DNA of 64,000 bases, from positions 5,174,501 through 5,238,500 of the forward strand of contig BSBM01000050.1 in NCBI GenBank assembly GCA_027924585.1, in the 5' to 3' direction. The notes beneath the pieces are model-generated. The model was not told where the DNA came from and searched no databases. It saw nothing but the letters and a program-made list of their open reading frames with translations. Below, piece by piece: positions 10,519-21,589 of the stretch. The DNA is from Larix kaempferi (taxonomy: Eukaryota > Streptophyta > Pinopsida > Pinales > Pinaceae). A program made the position numbers and the translations under genes. The number at the start of each line of letters is the position of its first letter. Within the stretch, counting starts at the first letter, position 1.

Positions 10519-10897
10519 AAGCGTTGGTTGAGTTTAGGTAGATTTTAAGGCTCAATTAATTAAAATGTGGCAGATTGGGTGCATGTGTGATTATTTAACT
10601 GAAAATTATTTGCCACGCTTGGGCGATTGATTAGAAATGAAAAAAAAGACGCTTCCAATTGCAAAACATAAAGGCATTTTCTGAAATGTAAATGCTTTAA
10701 AAAACAATTAAAAGATGATGGACTTTTGAAATAATTTTAAAGGAAAGCAAATAACATAAAAAATTCAAGAATAAAATGGATTTCTTAAGAAATTGCTTGG
10801 GCAAGCTATTGAGCAAATTTAAAGTGAAACCATGATCTAAAAATAGTGCTGAAAATCTTTCTTTCACTTACTAAAAATTTTTAAAAAGACTTTTTAA

Positions 10898-10902
10898 TGG
10901 AG
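10898..10902. other. Target site duplication TGGAG of element A (left copy)
   Basis: TGGAG here and at 17862-17866 flank A exactly. Confidence 0.9.
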
Positions 10903-11493
10903 CGTTAAATTTTCAGAATTTACTTCAATCTGATCTAGGATCTTAACTGAGAGAACAACATGTACAGCATATCAATCATGGACACAATAATGCAAGCACA
11001 CAAGAGACACATATTTTACTTGGGGAAAACCATAAAGGTGAAAAACCCAAATAAATTCCTCAGAGATAGATAGAGCAATGATACAACCAGAATACAAGAG
11101 ATTGTCTTCTCCTAGCAGCAGAGCCTCCTCCTCCACAAGTGCGCCACTCTCCCAAGTGTAAGTGAGAGAATAGAATGTGTAAAATGAGAGAGACACACTC
11201 TCTATTTATACACTAACTTGACTTGACCTTTACTCAACTAGGTCAGCCTCAACTTAACCACTTAACATAATGCTGACTGGGCCGACCCCCACTAGGGTGG
11301 TCTAATAACCCTTTGACCCACATGACTTATACAGGGTCGATCCCAGCAAGGTGGTCTAATAACCCATCAAGTATAAGTTACGACACTTACAATATAAATG
11401 ACGACACTTCCGTATAGAGGAATAATAACATCTCTATAGGAATACAATATATATATATGTGAAATACATTATGAAGTTACATATACATCAACA
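10903..11493 (-). repeat. A 3' LTR
   Basis: 591 bp, homologous to 17271-17861. The plus-strand start is CGTTAAAT where other copies have TGTTAAAT, a mutated terminal base; it ends TACATCAACA. A TATA box on the minus strand (TATAAATA) lies at 11203-11210. It contains GGCCGACCCC...GGTGGTCTAATAACCC units that vary in number across the family. Confidence 0.9.
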
Positions 11494-11504
11494 CTCCCTC
11501 TTAA
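11494..11504 (-). promoter_or_regulatory. A polypurine tract
   Basis: Minus strand TTAAGAGGGAG abuts the TGTTGATG start of the 3' LTR; the same tract occurs in B, C and D. Confidence 0.75.
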
Positions 11505-11758
11505 CTAGGAAGGTATTTCTCGACACAGGTCTTCTAACACAAGTCTTCTTCTATGGATCATCGTCACTGGATAATCGTCATTGAGTCATCATCATCATCA
11601 CTGCTGCTGCTATCTCAATCAATCTTTGAATCTACTCATCATAGGAATTTCTACAGAGCTAGTCCTTTTTCATACTAGATGTAGGCCCACCACCTGCAGG
11701 TCTTCGTTATCACTGGCCATACTGTGGAAATATCAGGACTTATTACGTGTGTCACAAA

Positions 11759-12360
11759 ACCTTAAAAGAGTCTCTTGACTAGCAAGAACTCTAAAGAGCA
11801 TCTGAGGCCTTTTTCATCCTGTCCAGATCTCCAGGACATATTACATGTGACCCCACCACAAAACCTCGAAAGAGAATCCCAGGACTAATTACGAGCACAA
11901 GGCTCAACCTATTGGATCTCCCAGGGCACAAATTACATGTGGTCACCACAAAACCTCGAAAGAGCATCCCAGGACTGATTACGAGCACAAGGCTCAACCT
12001 ATCGGATCTCCCAGGGCACAAATTACATGTGGTCATGGCAAAACCTCGAAAGAGCATCCCAGGACTGATTACGAGCACACGGCTCAACCTATCGAATCTC
12101 CCAGGGCACAAATTACATGCCATATGACAAAACCTCGAAAGAGCATCTGCTTGATATCCCAGGGCACAAATTACATGCCATAGGAAAAACCTCGAAAGAC
12201 TATCTGCAGATCTCCCAGGGAACAAATTATATGTCCTCCCAAGCAAAACCTCGAAAGAGCATTTGCCAGATATCCCAGTGTACAAATTACATGCCATAGG
12301 CAAAACCTCGAAAGACTATCTGCAAATCTCCCAGGGCACAAATTATATGCTTATTTGCAC
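11759..12360 (-). repeat. A 3'-region tandem repeats, 90-bp and about 58-bp units
   Basis: The anchor AAACCTCGAA recurs at 11861, 11951, 12041, 12130, 12187, 12246 and 12303: spacing about 90 bp four times, then about 58 bp. Each unit includes a CCAGGACTGATTACGAGC or CTCCCAGGGCACAAATTACA segment. Open frames here (for example 12303-11791) are by-products of the repeat and not counted as genes. Confidence 0.85.
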
Positions 12361-12389
12361 AACTTGTTCCACGGCCACAGAGTATCAAC

Positions 12390-12850
12390 CTGATACTCAC
12401 CATACATCATCCTGATGTACACATGATCATCCTGATCATCATCACTGCAACATCCTGCTGCATGTCATCTGGAGCAAAATCCTGAAGCTCGTCATCCATG
12501 ATCATCCTGATCATACAATGTATCCACCTGATACAAATACAAAAACATGATCCACCTGATCATACCTGATACATATCAACATACATGATCTACCTGATCA
12601 TGCACAGTATCCACCTGATACATATACAGATACATGGTCCAAGAATCCAACATGATGCATATACAAAACATATACAAATGATCCTCCTGATCATATCCAG
12701 CATCCAACATGATGCGTACATACATGTACATATAAATGATCCAACTAATCATATCCAGCATCCAACATGATGCGTGTATACATATAAATGATCCAACTGA
12801 TCATATCCAGCATCCTCCTGATGCATATACAGAGTAGTAACTAGAGCATT
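12390..12850 (-). repeat. A 3'-region short palindromic repeats (GATCAN...TGATC)
   Basis: Imperfect short repeats built from GATCATCCTGATCAT, CATCCAACATGATGC and ATACATGATCCACCTGATCA. The same class occurs in B (22130-22740), C (32745-32870) and D (58470-58960). Confidence 0.8.
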
Positions 12851-12969
12851 ATCCTATTGCTCATCATCCAGCGCTTACATCCACAGCCATGTGAAGGATC
12901 CTCCTTCCAACATACTTGAAATGGATTCTACAAATGTGTCCATCACTTCTTCCTCGAAGTGTCATCAAT

Positions 12970-14316
12970 CTAAAGAACACGAAGCCTCTCCCTGAAGTAC
13001 TCGAACTTCACCCTGGCTAGTGGCTTCGTCAGCACATCTGCAATCTGCTCGTCCGTCGCAATGTATAGGAGCTTCACAAGTCCTCTCTGCACCATATCCC
13101 TGATATAGTGATATTTGATCTCTATGTGTTTCGACCTGTCATGAAACACTGGGTTCTCGGACATCTTCACACAACTCCAGTAGCATCCAATGGGGAGATC
13201 AAATAACTTAGACAGTAGCTTCCAAAGCCATACTGCCTCATAACTAGCTGAACAGGCTGCAACATACTCTGCCTCAGTTGTACTTAGTGCTACGCAGGAC
13301 TACTTCTTGCTGAACCAAGAGATCACACCTAATCTCATATTGAAGCAACATCGAGATGAGCTCTTCCTATCTACAACACTACCAGCCCAATCTGAATCAA
13401 CATGACCCTGCAGGTTAAACTTTTGATTCGCTTCATACCTGAGCCCTTAATCAACTGTACCCTTCAGGTACCTCAGAATATGCTTTACAGCAACCAGGTG
13501 AACACTCCTTGGATCCGTCAGGAATTGGCTCAATGTGTTCACCGCAAAGCAAATATCTAGTCTCATGTTCGTCAGGTACATCAAGGACCCAATCATCTGA
13601 TGATACATAGAGACATCAACTGGCTCAGATGAAGCATCACACAGAAGCTTCAGGTTCGATGCCACGGGTGTGGCCATGGCCTTGCAATCCATCATCCCGA
13701 ACCTCTTCAGGATATCTACTGTGTACTTCCCTTGTCCAAGGAAGATTCCATCTACACTCTGCCACACCTCCATGCCAAAAAGAAAAAAAACAAATAGTGC
13801 ATCATCCCCAAGTTATTCATCTCGAACTCGGCAGCAAGCTTCCGCTGTGTGTCGGCAATGAATCTGTCATCTCCTGTTACAAACAAGTCATCCACATACA
13901 GGAGTAGAATCACAGGATTCCCTTCTTCAACCTTGTAGTAAAGGTTGGAATCCGCTTACTCTCGGTAAAGCCCGAACTGGATAGAAAGTTGTCTATCCTA
14001 CCAAGTTCTTAACACATATATGACTAAACCATTCAAGAAAGTTGTCTTGAAATCCATCTGGTGTATCTTCTATTTCATCACTTTTGTATTTCTCTATGCT
14101 GCCATCTGCAACATGCTTGATCTGATAGTTCCATTTGGAAGTCACAACAAACTTCCCTTCAGCTCTTGGGACCGCATCCCAAACATCGTTCTTCATGATC
14201 GACGGATCAAGGCATTCTTCCCGTATCCTGGGAACTTCAATATCTTCAATAGATAATTTTGTTGCTTGAACAAATGTTGCAGTCTTTCTTTTGTAGGTGA
14301 AGGTATACGGTCTTTC
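12970..14316 (-). pseudogene. A pol remnant: RT (deleted internally) and RNase H
   Basis: Starts after an acceptor-like TTTTGTAG (14317). RT N-terminus: NDVWDAVPRAEGKFVVTSKW and IKHVADGSIEKYK, then two deletions that B shares exactly (after KYK, and between FLEW and the RIDNFLSS segment). The catalytic box LLLYVDDLFVTG is present in translation near 13890, but frameshifts surround it. The region 13773-13447 carries GMEVWQSVDGIFLGQGKY and LMYLTNMRLDICFAVNTLSQ. RNase H follows with stops and lacks a short segment (the equivalent of IFCDNQ), ending in RERLRVL at 12970. No functional enzyme can come from it. Confidence 0.85.
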
Positions 14317-17253
14317 CTACAAAACAAGTTAAATTGCATGATTAGAAACATCTCATAATTTTCAGACAAATTCTTACACATAAAGAAATATGTCATACAA
14401 TCATGCAATTTTCTTAGCCAATGCATCAATACAACATTTATCCATGTTCCATAACTTTCTAGATGCCTTCCAGTCTCTACCAAAACATTGTTAAGAGTGT
14501 TCACAACTCCCAACATGTCAGCAAAGAGGTTTCATTCTAGATAAGTAGCAATGGAATGTTGTACAGTGCCATAGGCCACTTACGCATCATATACATGTTA
14601 GTAGTATCTTGTTCATTAATGCAAATATGCAAAATACATATCCTAAGTCTAGGAACATAAGCATATGTATCATTGAACAATTTTATTTAAACAAACAAAT
14701 ATGTAAGAAGTGGTAATTAAAATACTTATCTTTGTTTGTTTGTTGGGTGGACTCCCTCTGAGTCGTTGCTTTCTTGCAAGAGCTGTTGAAGTAGCTTCTT
14801 CTACACCTTTCTGTTTTGGAATGAAGAAAGATGGTCAACTCCCTCTGAATATCTGCATCCTTGCAGGAGCTGCTGGAGGGTGCTCCCTCTTGATCTTTGC
14901 TTCCTGGATTACCTGTTCTTGAACTTATATTCATCCTTGGTCCCTATGCATGCTTATTAGTATCATCATTGTGTTATCCTTGAGGTCTCATACATAATCA
15001 CACATTTATTAGTATAATCTTAATACTATCAAAACACAATAATCTTAAACATGTATAGTCATGAGCATTCATAGATAATAAACATTAGTATTCAAGGTTT
15101 CAGGGAAGTCTTCTTTTACTTATGCATATTCTTTTTTGATCATAGGACTTTTCTGATTAGTTAAATCAGCAATGCATAAACCCGTGATTACTCAAACCTA
15201 TAACTTCATGATTCTTCTGGTTAGTCATATCATCAATTATGGTAAGAAACATAATATGTATACAACCATGACTATTCAAACCTATGACTTCATGAATAAT
15301 CATTATCAACAACACAACAATATAAGATCCTAACACAAGGTAGGATTTTAGCTTGATATAAGAAAAAAATACCTGGATTAGCATGCTAGCTAGTTATGTC
15401 TAACATACCCGCATAATGTCTTCTGGTTCTCTTTAGTGACTTGTGCTAGTAACCTGCATGTCTCATAGGTTAACCATTGTAGGACCAATTTATACATACC
15501 TCGAAAGTAGATCTTCTATTTGATCCATGAAAATGGATGAATCTTTGTCTTCATGTCACCATGATCATATGTTCTTGAAGTAGAACATGATTTTTCTTTC
15601 TTCGTGTACCTTTTATATTAGAGAACAACATAAACCTCATACAACATCACAATGCATTAGTACATTCATAACTGTCAAAACCTTAATCAATGAATATCTT
15701 CTATTAAGGTGATACGACAAGTCTAGTTATTAATCAAGATTGTACTGTAATGATATGAAGACAAACATATGCTAAAATTAACCATGAAACATACCTGTAA
15801 GCCATACCTGTCAAGATTGCTTGTAATCTTCTTATGGAAAGCCTTAGCCTCATCTCCCTCTGAGACAGGAACTTCTTCACTTATGCAGGTGACCAATCCA
15901 TCCTCGTCTAGGATTAACCCAATCCACTTGATTTGCAAGAAATGGATCTGGAGCTGTAATAGTGTTTGTCAGAGAAACCCCAAAAATTCAAACTTTGAAT
16001 TTCAAACTTCCGAAAGGATAGAAATATGCGCCTTGATGAGCTGATCAAGCTGGTATATTCAAAATTTGAAAACTGCAAAGTTTCACTCCTCAATTTTGCC
16101 TTTGAAACTTTCGGATTCACTGGACGTGACCTCGAACTAGGTTTTGATGAATCCCACTCTTCTGCCCAATCAAAAGGTTTGATCCAAAGCTCTAAGCTTC
16201 TATTTTTATGAGGATCTTCTGGCTGTGGTCACAGATTTCAAAAATTCCCATTTTCTCAGAAGCCCTAATTTTCCACTTTTCCGATCAATGTCCCAAACTA
16301 GGGTCTGATCAAGCCCGACCTTTTTCCCAACCCAAACTTCTGATCTTGGTCTCTAAATTTCTATTTTGATGAGTAGCATTCAGCCGTGGTCTCCGATTAC
16401 AAAAATTCCAACTTTCTCCGAAGCCCTAAATTCCGGAAGCCATGAATGAAGGTGCTAAAAAATAATTCCGATTTGACTGAAATATGTACCTGATTCTTTC
16501 TGGTGTAAATCCAAAATTTTTGATCCACAGGGTATAAAACAAAATTCGTGAGATAGCCCAACCTATTATCTTTCCATCCCAACAGGTCTGACCTCAATTG
16601 GATTCTCTGAGAGAGAGTTATGCCAAGTGTCACAATGTGACCTGTTTATGGGATAATACAGGAGAGCAAACTTGTACGGCGTGCCACATGTCACTGGTTC
16701 AACTTCGGCCTCTGAAATTTTTTTTGAGATATCCTGACTTGTTATCTTTCCATCATGATAGGTATGACCTCAATTGGATTCTCTGAGAGATAGTTACGCT
16801 CATTGTCGCAACATGGCCTGTTTATGGGATAATACAGGAGAGCAAACTTGTACGGCATTCCATGTGTCACTGTTTCAACTTCGGTCTCTAATCATTTTTC
16901 CTAAGATAGTATAGTCTGTGTACTACCTGTCACGTTTAATAAATTTCATTTGGAGCTTCCTATCCCAATTTATGACCTTTTTCCCAAGGTCACCTGATTT
17001 TGACTCAGATCTGGAAGAGGCAGAAACCCTATATTGTACAGATCATAAATCACAAAGTAAAACGATATAGAGGTTTTCCTTTGGACACAAGGTACATGGG
17101 GATCTTCTCTTCAACCTATAAACATTTTAGATCCGAACACTTCGCCAAAACGGATTTATAGTGAAAGTGCTACGATGACTGGTTTTTGCTATATCAAGCC
17201 CTAGCATCATAAGTGCAACAAGTGTCATACATGCCATATCATGCCTTCTTTCA
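14317..17253 (-). other. A leader region, about 2.9 kb, with conserved exon-like blocks
   Basis: No long ORF. It is homologous to the leaders of B, C and D. It contains a coding-like block (15945-15808, next entry), a second block at 14934-14683 (ISSRTGNPGSKDQEGA..., also in D) and GTATG donor-like sites on the minus strand near 15807, 15799, 15500, 15409 and 15373. A phrase in D (TSHNPHQNGVAK) at the matching place resembles the C-terminal integrase core motif of copia, so part of this may be decayed integrase. Confidence 0.6.
15808..15945 (-). other. Conserved exon-like block in the A leader
   Basis: Encodes QIKWIGLILDEDGLVTCISE and EGDEAKAFHKKITSNLDR, then CGACAG followed by GTATGG, a good plant splice donor. 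Equivalent blocks exist in B, C and D with mostly conservative changes. The protein family is not recognised. It may be a 5' exon of a spliced transcript. Confidence 0.45.
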
Positions 17254-17270
17254 GGCTAGCTCTGATACCA
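17254..17270 (-). promoter_or_regulatory. A primer binding site
   Basis: Minus strand TGGTATCAGAGCTAGCC begins exactly at the LTR edge, initiator-Met tRNA type. Confidence 0.88.
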
Positions 17271-17861
17271 TGTTAAATTTTCAGAATTTACTTCAATCTG
17301 ATCTAGGATCTTAACTGAGAGAACAACATGTACAGCATATCAATCATGGACACAATAATGCAAGCACACAAGAGACACATATTTTACTTGGGGAAAACCA
17401 TAAAGGTGAAAAACCCCAATAACTTCCTTAGAGATAGATAGAGCAATGATACAACCAGAATACAAGAGATAGTCTTCTCCTAGCAGCAGAGCCTCGTCCT
17501 CCACAAGTGTGCCACTCTCCCAAGTGTGAGTGAGAGAATAGAATGTGTAAAATGAGAGAGACACACTCTCTATTTATACACTAACTTGACTTGACCTTTA
17601 CTCAACTAGGTCGGCCTCAACTTAACCACTTAACATAATGCTGACTGGGCCGACCCCCACTAGGGTGGTCTAATAACCCTTTGACCCACATGACTTATAC
17701 AGGGCCGACCCCAACAAGGTGGTCTAATAACCCATCAAGTATAAGTTACGACACTTACAATATAAATGACGACACTTCCGTATAGAGGAATAATAACATC
17801 TCTATAGGAATACAATATATATATATGTGAAATACATTCCGAAGTTATATATACATCAACA
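17271..17861 (-). repeat. A 5' LTR
   Basis: 591 bp, TGTTAAAT...ATCAACA on the plus strand, with a minus-strand TATAAATA at 17571-17578 in the U3 part. Followed by the right TSD TGGAG. Confidence 0.92.
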
Positions 17862-18018
17862 TGGAGAATATGTAATAGAAAATGATTCGCTATTGTTGTA
17901 ATAATGTAGAAAAAATAATGCTGGAAAATAGGCTAAATCGACAAAAAATACAGCAAAATTTTTTCTAAAAAATTGGCCGAATTCAAAATAACAACATCGC
18001 GAGTTTTAGGGCAAAATC

Positions 18019-18249
18019 CGCGATGTGCATCGCGGGTTTGGGACGCGAAGTCGCGATGCCCAGCACGGAAAACTACTGTGAAGCCGCGATGTGCAACGCG
18101 GAAAATGGCCGTGATGCCGCGATGTGTATCGCGGAAAATGACCGCGAAGCCGCGATGTGTAGCACGGAAAAAGGTCACGAAGCCGCGGTGGACCGTGCGG
18201 AAAAAGTCCGCAAGGTCGTGATGAGCTGCGTGACTGTCAGGCGAAAATT
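18019..18249. repeat. 33-bp CG-rich minisatellite, seven units
   Basis: Units start at 18019, 18052, 18085, 18118, 18151, 18184 and 18217, exactly 33 bp apart, with core CGCGATGTGNANCGCGGAAAA. The period is divisible by three, giving an 11-residue repeat in open frames on both strands. It is strikingly CpG-rich compared with the AT-rich flanks. Confidence 0.92.
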
Positions 18250-18442
18250 CGCAATGCGAAAAACGGAAAACATATCGCCGAAAACGAAACCGAAAATTTA
18301 GATTTTGGTCTGTTAGAGGCTACAGAAAGGGACAACAACTAGGGCAGCAATGGATACGCTATCTAGGATGGTAGATCTTCTAATTTAAATGATAAAAACA
18401 AGTAAAAAACTAAGATCTAAAGAAAAAATTTAAAGCTCGAAA

Positions 18443-18458
18443 GCCAACGGAGTCGCCA
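18443..18458 (-). promoter_or_regulatory. Primer binding site of element H (TGGCGACTCC type)
   Basis: Minus strand TGGCGACTCCGTTGGC lies six bases from the LTR edge at 18465. TGGCGACTCC starts are familiar at plant Ty3 primer sites; I do not assign the tRNA. Confidence 0.6.
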
Positions 18459-18464
18459 AAAAAC

Positions 18465-19162
18465 TGTTGCTTGGTTTTTCAACCAAGCATGTGCAAGGAT
18501 GCACCTACTAACTTGTAGTAGCAGTCTTCAAATTGAAATCAAATACAACTATAAATTAATCTGAATCTAACATATGCATATAACAATAAGCTTGAAAAGA
18601 TTTAAGAACAAGAACAAGAACAAGAAACGAAATAAAAAATGACTTTTGTATTGCAAAACCTCAAAGGGTGAGGATGTTTGGTGTTGAGCAGCTCCAAGGT
18701 TGAGATTCTCCAGGCTCCAATGGTCTCTTCTCCAAGATTGCTACAATGGTCAAAGAACTCAAGAGAGATTTTGACAGCATGAGGATAGGATGATGGATGG
18801 ATGGAAAGTGAGGAGCCCCTATCACCTTTTTATAGTTTTTGGTGACGGGGAATACCATTGTGGTTCTGAGGAAACCAATGGTACTGACCAACATGGTTTA
18901 GGTACCTTTTCCCCTCTTTTTTCCTTTTTTGAATATTTTTAATATTTTTATTCCCTTTTAATATTTTTGGGTATTATGGACCCTTTTTGAAGGTTTTTTT
19001 ATGTTTTTTGAGGAAAACTATATATTTTGAGGGGAAAAAAGGGTGTATTATGGTCTTTTTGGTGACCTTTTGATGGCTTTAGAGGCTCAAATGGTGGAAA
19101 AGTGGACAAAAGGGGCATGTGAATAAGGGAATGAGCTAGTGAGCACTTTTTGGGTGTTAACA
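18465..19162 (-). repeat. 5' LTR of element H
   Basis: 698 bp with TG...CA ends on the plus strand (TGTTGCTTGG ... TGTTAACA), followed on the left by a PBS. A minus-strand CTATAAAAAG TATA box is at 18826-18834, so U3 is to the right, as expected for a minus-strand element. The partner LTR is outside the window, so the ends are inferred from the terminal bases and from the break in the protease of G at 19163. T-rich stretches occur at 18905-19020. Confidence 0.6.
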
Positions 19163-20208
19163 CCTCCTTTCAATCAGAGTTGGATCAATGAATTTATGTG
19201 TTTCTCCTCCATCCACTAACACCGTGACTGATTTTCCTTGAACCACTCCTTTTAATATCAGTGTATCGAAGCGAAGCACCCCTGAAAGTACTACAATATT
19301 TCTAACTTCGGTAGTAGGTTCTTCTTCTATAGTCTCATAGGCCACTTCTGCATCTACTTCGACCTCTTATTCTTCTTCCTCAGCTTCGCTCTCTGAGAAA
19401 ACTTCAATGTAATGTGATTTTCCTTTAGCACATCTATGTCCTGGAACCCATGGCTCCTGACAGGTGAAGCACAACTTCCTTCTTCTCAATTCATCTCGGT
19501 CCTTTGAATAGTTATCCTTTCTAAAATTTCCAGAAGGACTCTTCATGGGTGGTCTTTGATTCTTGAACTGAATAGTACTAACAGTCCTAGGACGAAATAT
19601 GGTCCTCGTATTAGAGTCTTGCAAGTATCTGGTTTGACTTAGTGCATCTTGAAAGGAAGAGGGTCTATAATCCTTCACCAAACCTTCAAAGGTTCTGATA
19701 ACCCTTCAATGAACAACAAGATCAATCTAGCTTCTGAGATATCAGAGACCATCACAGCTAATTTTTGAAACTCAGAGATGTAAGCTTCGGGATTTGTAGT
19801 CTGCTTCTTATGCGCTAGTTCCCTGAAGGTGATCTCAGGATCTCTTCTTTCAAATATTTCAGCCAACCTTCTTGTGAAATCTTCATAAGTGGTCACTTTG
19901 TCATGCCCAAGATTTTTTAGGCCAGGAAACCACCAGTCATTTTCTTGTCCATCTAAGTGTAGAGTAGTAGTCTTGATGGCATCTCTCTCAGCCATTAGAT
20001 TTAACGAAAAATATGTGTCAAGCTTCTGAATCCAAGAGTTAGCAGTACATTTATGTGAACCATCAAAATAAGGTAAATAAATATTACAATTAGCATTTCT
20101 TAGCTCATAGTTCTGATTTTTCATCCGGAAGCCTCCTGTTGGGTTGGACTTGTATTGTAGATCACATAAGTCTTTGAATGGTAAATCACTTTTGCATTCT
20201 TCATTCAA
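19163..20208 (-). pseudogene. G gag, zinc knuckle and start of protease (Ty3/gypsy, truncated by H)
   Basis: Two overlapping frames. Gag (20208-19675): LPYFDGSHKCTANSWIQKLD, FTRRLAEIFERRDPEITFRE, SEFQKLAVMVSDISEARLIL. The second frame (19681-19367) holds the knuckle CFTCQEPWVPGHRCAKGKSH and a following acidic tail, as in plant chromoviruses. The protease begins at 19345-19163 with VLVDGGETHKFIDPTLIERR, matching the (L/V)xDSGSTHNFI motif with the Ser of DSG changed to Gly. The frame stops at the H 5' LTR, so the rest of pol should lie beyond H's far end, outside this window. Frameshift between gag and knuckle near 19678. Confidence 0.85.
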
Positions 20209-20558
20209 TGTAAGGTACTCAACATATTTGTCTTCCCATGAAGCAAGACCTCCATTTCGAACCTCAGGTTCCTATCTTTGATATTCAGTAAACTTGGTTA
20301 CCAGATTGAACAATATTGTGAGATATGTCTTGCAATACATTCATCATGATTTTAACAAAGAGTTTGAACTCATCTTTGTCTTCATTGTGAGACATGTCTA
20401 ACTCTCCTTGTAGTTTTCCTTCAGTAGAATTTATTTCTTCTCCATCTTCTTCTTATGACAAAGGTTCCTTCTTCTTGGAATATAAATATCTTCTTGGAAT
20501 CATAGAAATAATTCAATAGAAGTTTCATAGGAACATGCTCTGATATAACTTTAATGTA
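20209..20558 (-). promoter_or_regulatory. G leader with degenerate primer binding site
   Basis: Short leader upstream of gag. At 20541-20553 the minus strand reads TTATATCAGAGCA, two changes from TGGTATCAGAGCA, about five bases from a TGTAACAACACGG LTR-like start at 20559. Confidence 0.5.
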
Positions 20559-20692
20559 ACAACACGGGATGATGATACACTAACTCTAACTGCTACCAGA
20601 CTCAGCTAATAAAATGAATTCAAAGACTAGTTTTTCTGGAGATTTGGAAAGGTCAAGAATCTGCATGGAAGGAATAATTTTATTGTTGATAA
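20559..20692 (-). repeat. G 5' LTR, inner part, interrupted by B
   Basis: Starts TGTAACAACACGG next to the PBS. Continues at 27776 after B. No second copy in the window to confirm the ends. Confidence 0.45.
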
Positions 20693-21342
20693 TGTTAAAT
20701 TTTCAGAATTTACTTCAATCTGATCTAGGATCTTAACTAAGAGAACAACATGTACAGCATATCTACAGCATATCAATCATGGAGACAATAATGCAAGCAC
20801 ACAAGAGACACAAAGATTTACTTGGGGAAAACCATAAAGGTGAAAAACCCCAATAACTTCCTCAGAGATAGATAGAGCAATGATACAACCAACCATGAGA
20901 GATAGACATAACCTAGCAGCAGATCCTCCTCCTCCATAATTGCGCCACTCCTCTTTGAGTGCATGAGTGAGAAGTGAGTGAGCAAATAGAGTGCCTCCCG
21001 CACTCTATTTATACTTGACTTGACTTTCCTTTTTACCTAACTCATGTAGGCTCGAACTTAACCACATAACATAATGTTGAATAGTCCGACCCCCAATAGG
21101 GTGGTCTAATAACCCTTCAACCCACATGGCCGACCCCCAATAGGGTGGTCTAATAACCCTTTGACCCACATGACTTATACAGGGCCGACCCCAAACAAGG
21201 TGGTCTAATAACCCATCAAGTATAAGTTACGACACTTACAATATAAATAACGACACTTCCGTATAGAGGAATAATACCATCTCTATAGGAATACAATATA
21301 CATATATATGAAATACATTTCGAAGTTACATATACATCAACA
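20693..21342 (-). repeat. B 3' LTR with a 44-bp tandem duplication
   Basis: TGTTAAAT...TCAACA, 650 bp. The 44-bp unit starting CCGACCCCCAATAGGG is present twice (21086-21129, 21130-21173) but once in the partner LTR. TATAAATA on the minus strand at 21006-21013. Polypurine tract TTAAGAGGGAG (minus) follows at 21343-21353. Confidence 0.92.
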
Positions 21343-21589
21343 CTCCCTCTTAACTAGGAAGGTATTTCTCAGCACAGTTCTTCTAGCACAAGTCATCTTC
21401 TCTGGATCATCGTCATCGATGCATCGTCATCATCATCACTGCTGTTGCTATCTCAATCAATCTCTGAATCTACTCGTCATAGGAAGTTCTACAGAGCCAG
21501 TCCTTTTTCATACTGGATGTAGGCCCACCACCTACAGGTCTTCATCATCACTGGCCATACTGTGGAATCCTCAGGACTTATTACGTGCG

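Larger units (their letters stand above)
9828..10902 (-). other. Left part of the H leader between gag and the A insertion
   Basis: No sense-strand coding of note; AT-rich from 10520 to 10900. It includes a plus-strand coding-like remnant (10160-10518, listed separately). It continues at 17867 beyond element A, whose TSD TGGAG (10898-10902) ends this part. Confidence 0.5.
10903..17861 (-). mobile_element. Copia-family element A, non-autonomous, two LTRs
   Basis: Two 591-bp LTRs in direct orientation, a PBS next to the right LTR, a polypurine tract next to the left LTR, and perfect TSDs TGGAG. Order on the minus strand: LTR, PBS, leader of about 2.9 kb, damaged RT and RNase H, tandem-repeat-rich 3' region, LTR. 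No gag or protease is recognisable. RNase H after RT and the style of the RT (GMEVWQSVDGIFLGQGKY, YVDDLFVTG) mark Ty1/copia. The LTRs are of equal length with few differences by eye, so insertion was fairly recent. Confidence 0.9.
17862..18464 (-). other. Right part of the H leader, next to its PBS
   Basis: Continues the leader from 10902 beyond A. It is AT-rich at both ends with a CG-rich 33-bp minisatellite in the middle (18019-18249). No credible gene; the open frames across the minisatellite on both strands simply reflect a repeat length divisible by three. Confidence 0.5.
1..19162 (-). mobile_element. Ty3/gypsy element H (Tat-like), 5' LTR to pre-RT region, cut by window edge
   Basis: I read one element from its 5' LTR (18465-19162) leftwards through a PBS, a long leader, gag, protease and a knuckle-bearing linker to position 1, where it leaves the window before the RT. 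Two later insertions split it: copia element A (10903-17861) and the gag-only compound element (2131-7628). Both have target duplications, and the gag-to-protease reading frame is continuous once the second insert is ignored. The protease motif DEGASTC, the long leader and the gag style resemble the Tat lineage. The 3' half and 3' LTR are outside the window, so completeness is unknown. The link between leader and LTR across A is inferred from A's exact TSD. Confidence 0.65.

Noticed and set aside
11791-12303. 170-codon minus-strand ORF and overlapping plus-strand ORFs in A
   Set aside because: They fall entirely inside the 90-bp and 58-bp tandem repeats. The period is divisible by three and stops are missing by repetition, not selection.
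12390-12850. Protein-binding operator array or origin based on GATCA palindromes
   Set aside because: Same-class repeats occur in the 3' region of every copia copy with varying number; no further support for a regulatory role.
18019-18249. CRISPR array
   Set aside because: Contiguous 33-bp units without spacers in plant DNA; a minisatellite.
17933-18301. Arginine/histidine-rich repeat peptides on both strands
   Set aside because: The 33-bp minisatellite gives open frames automatically on both strands; no flanking gene structure.
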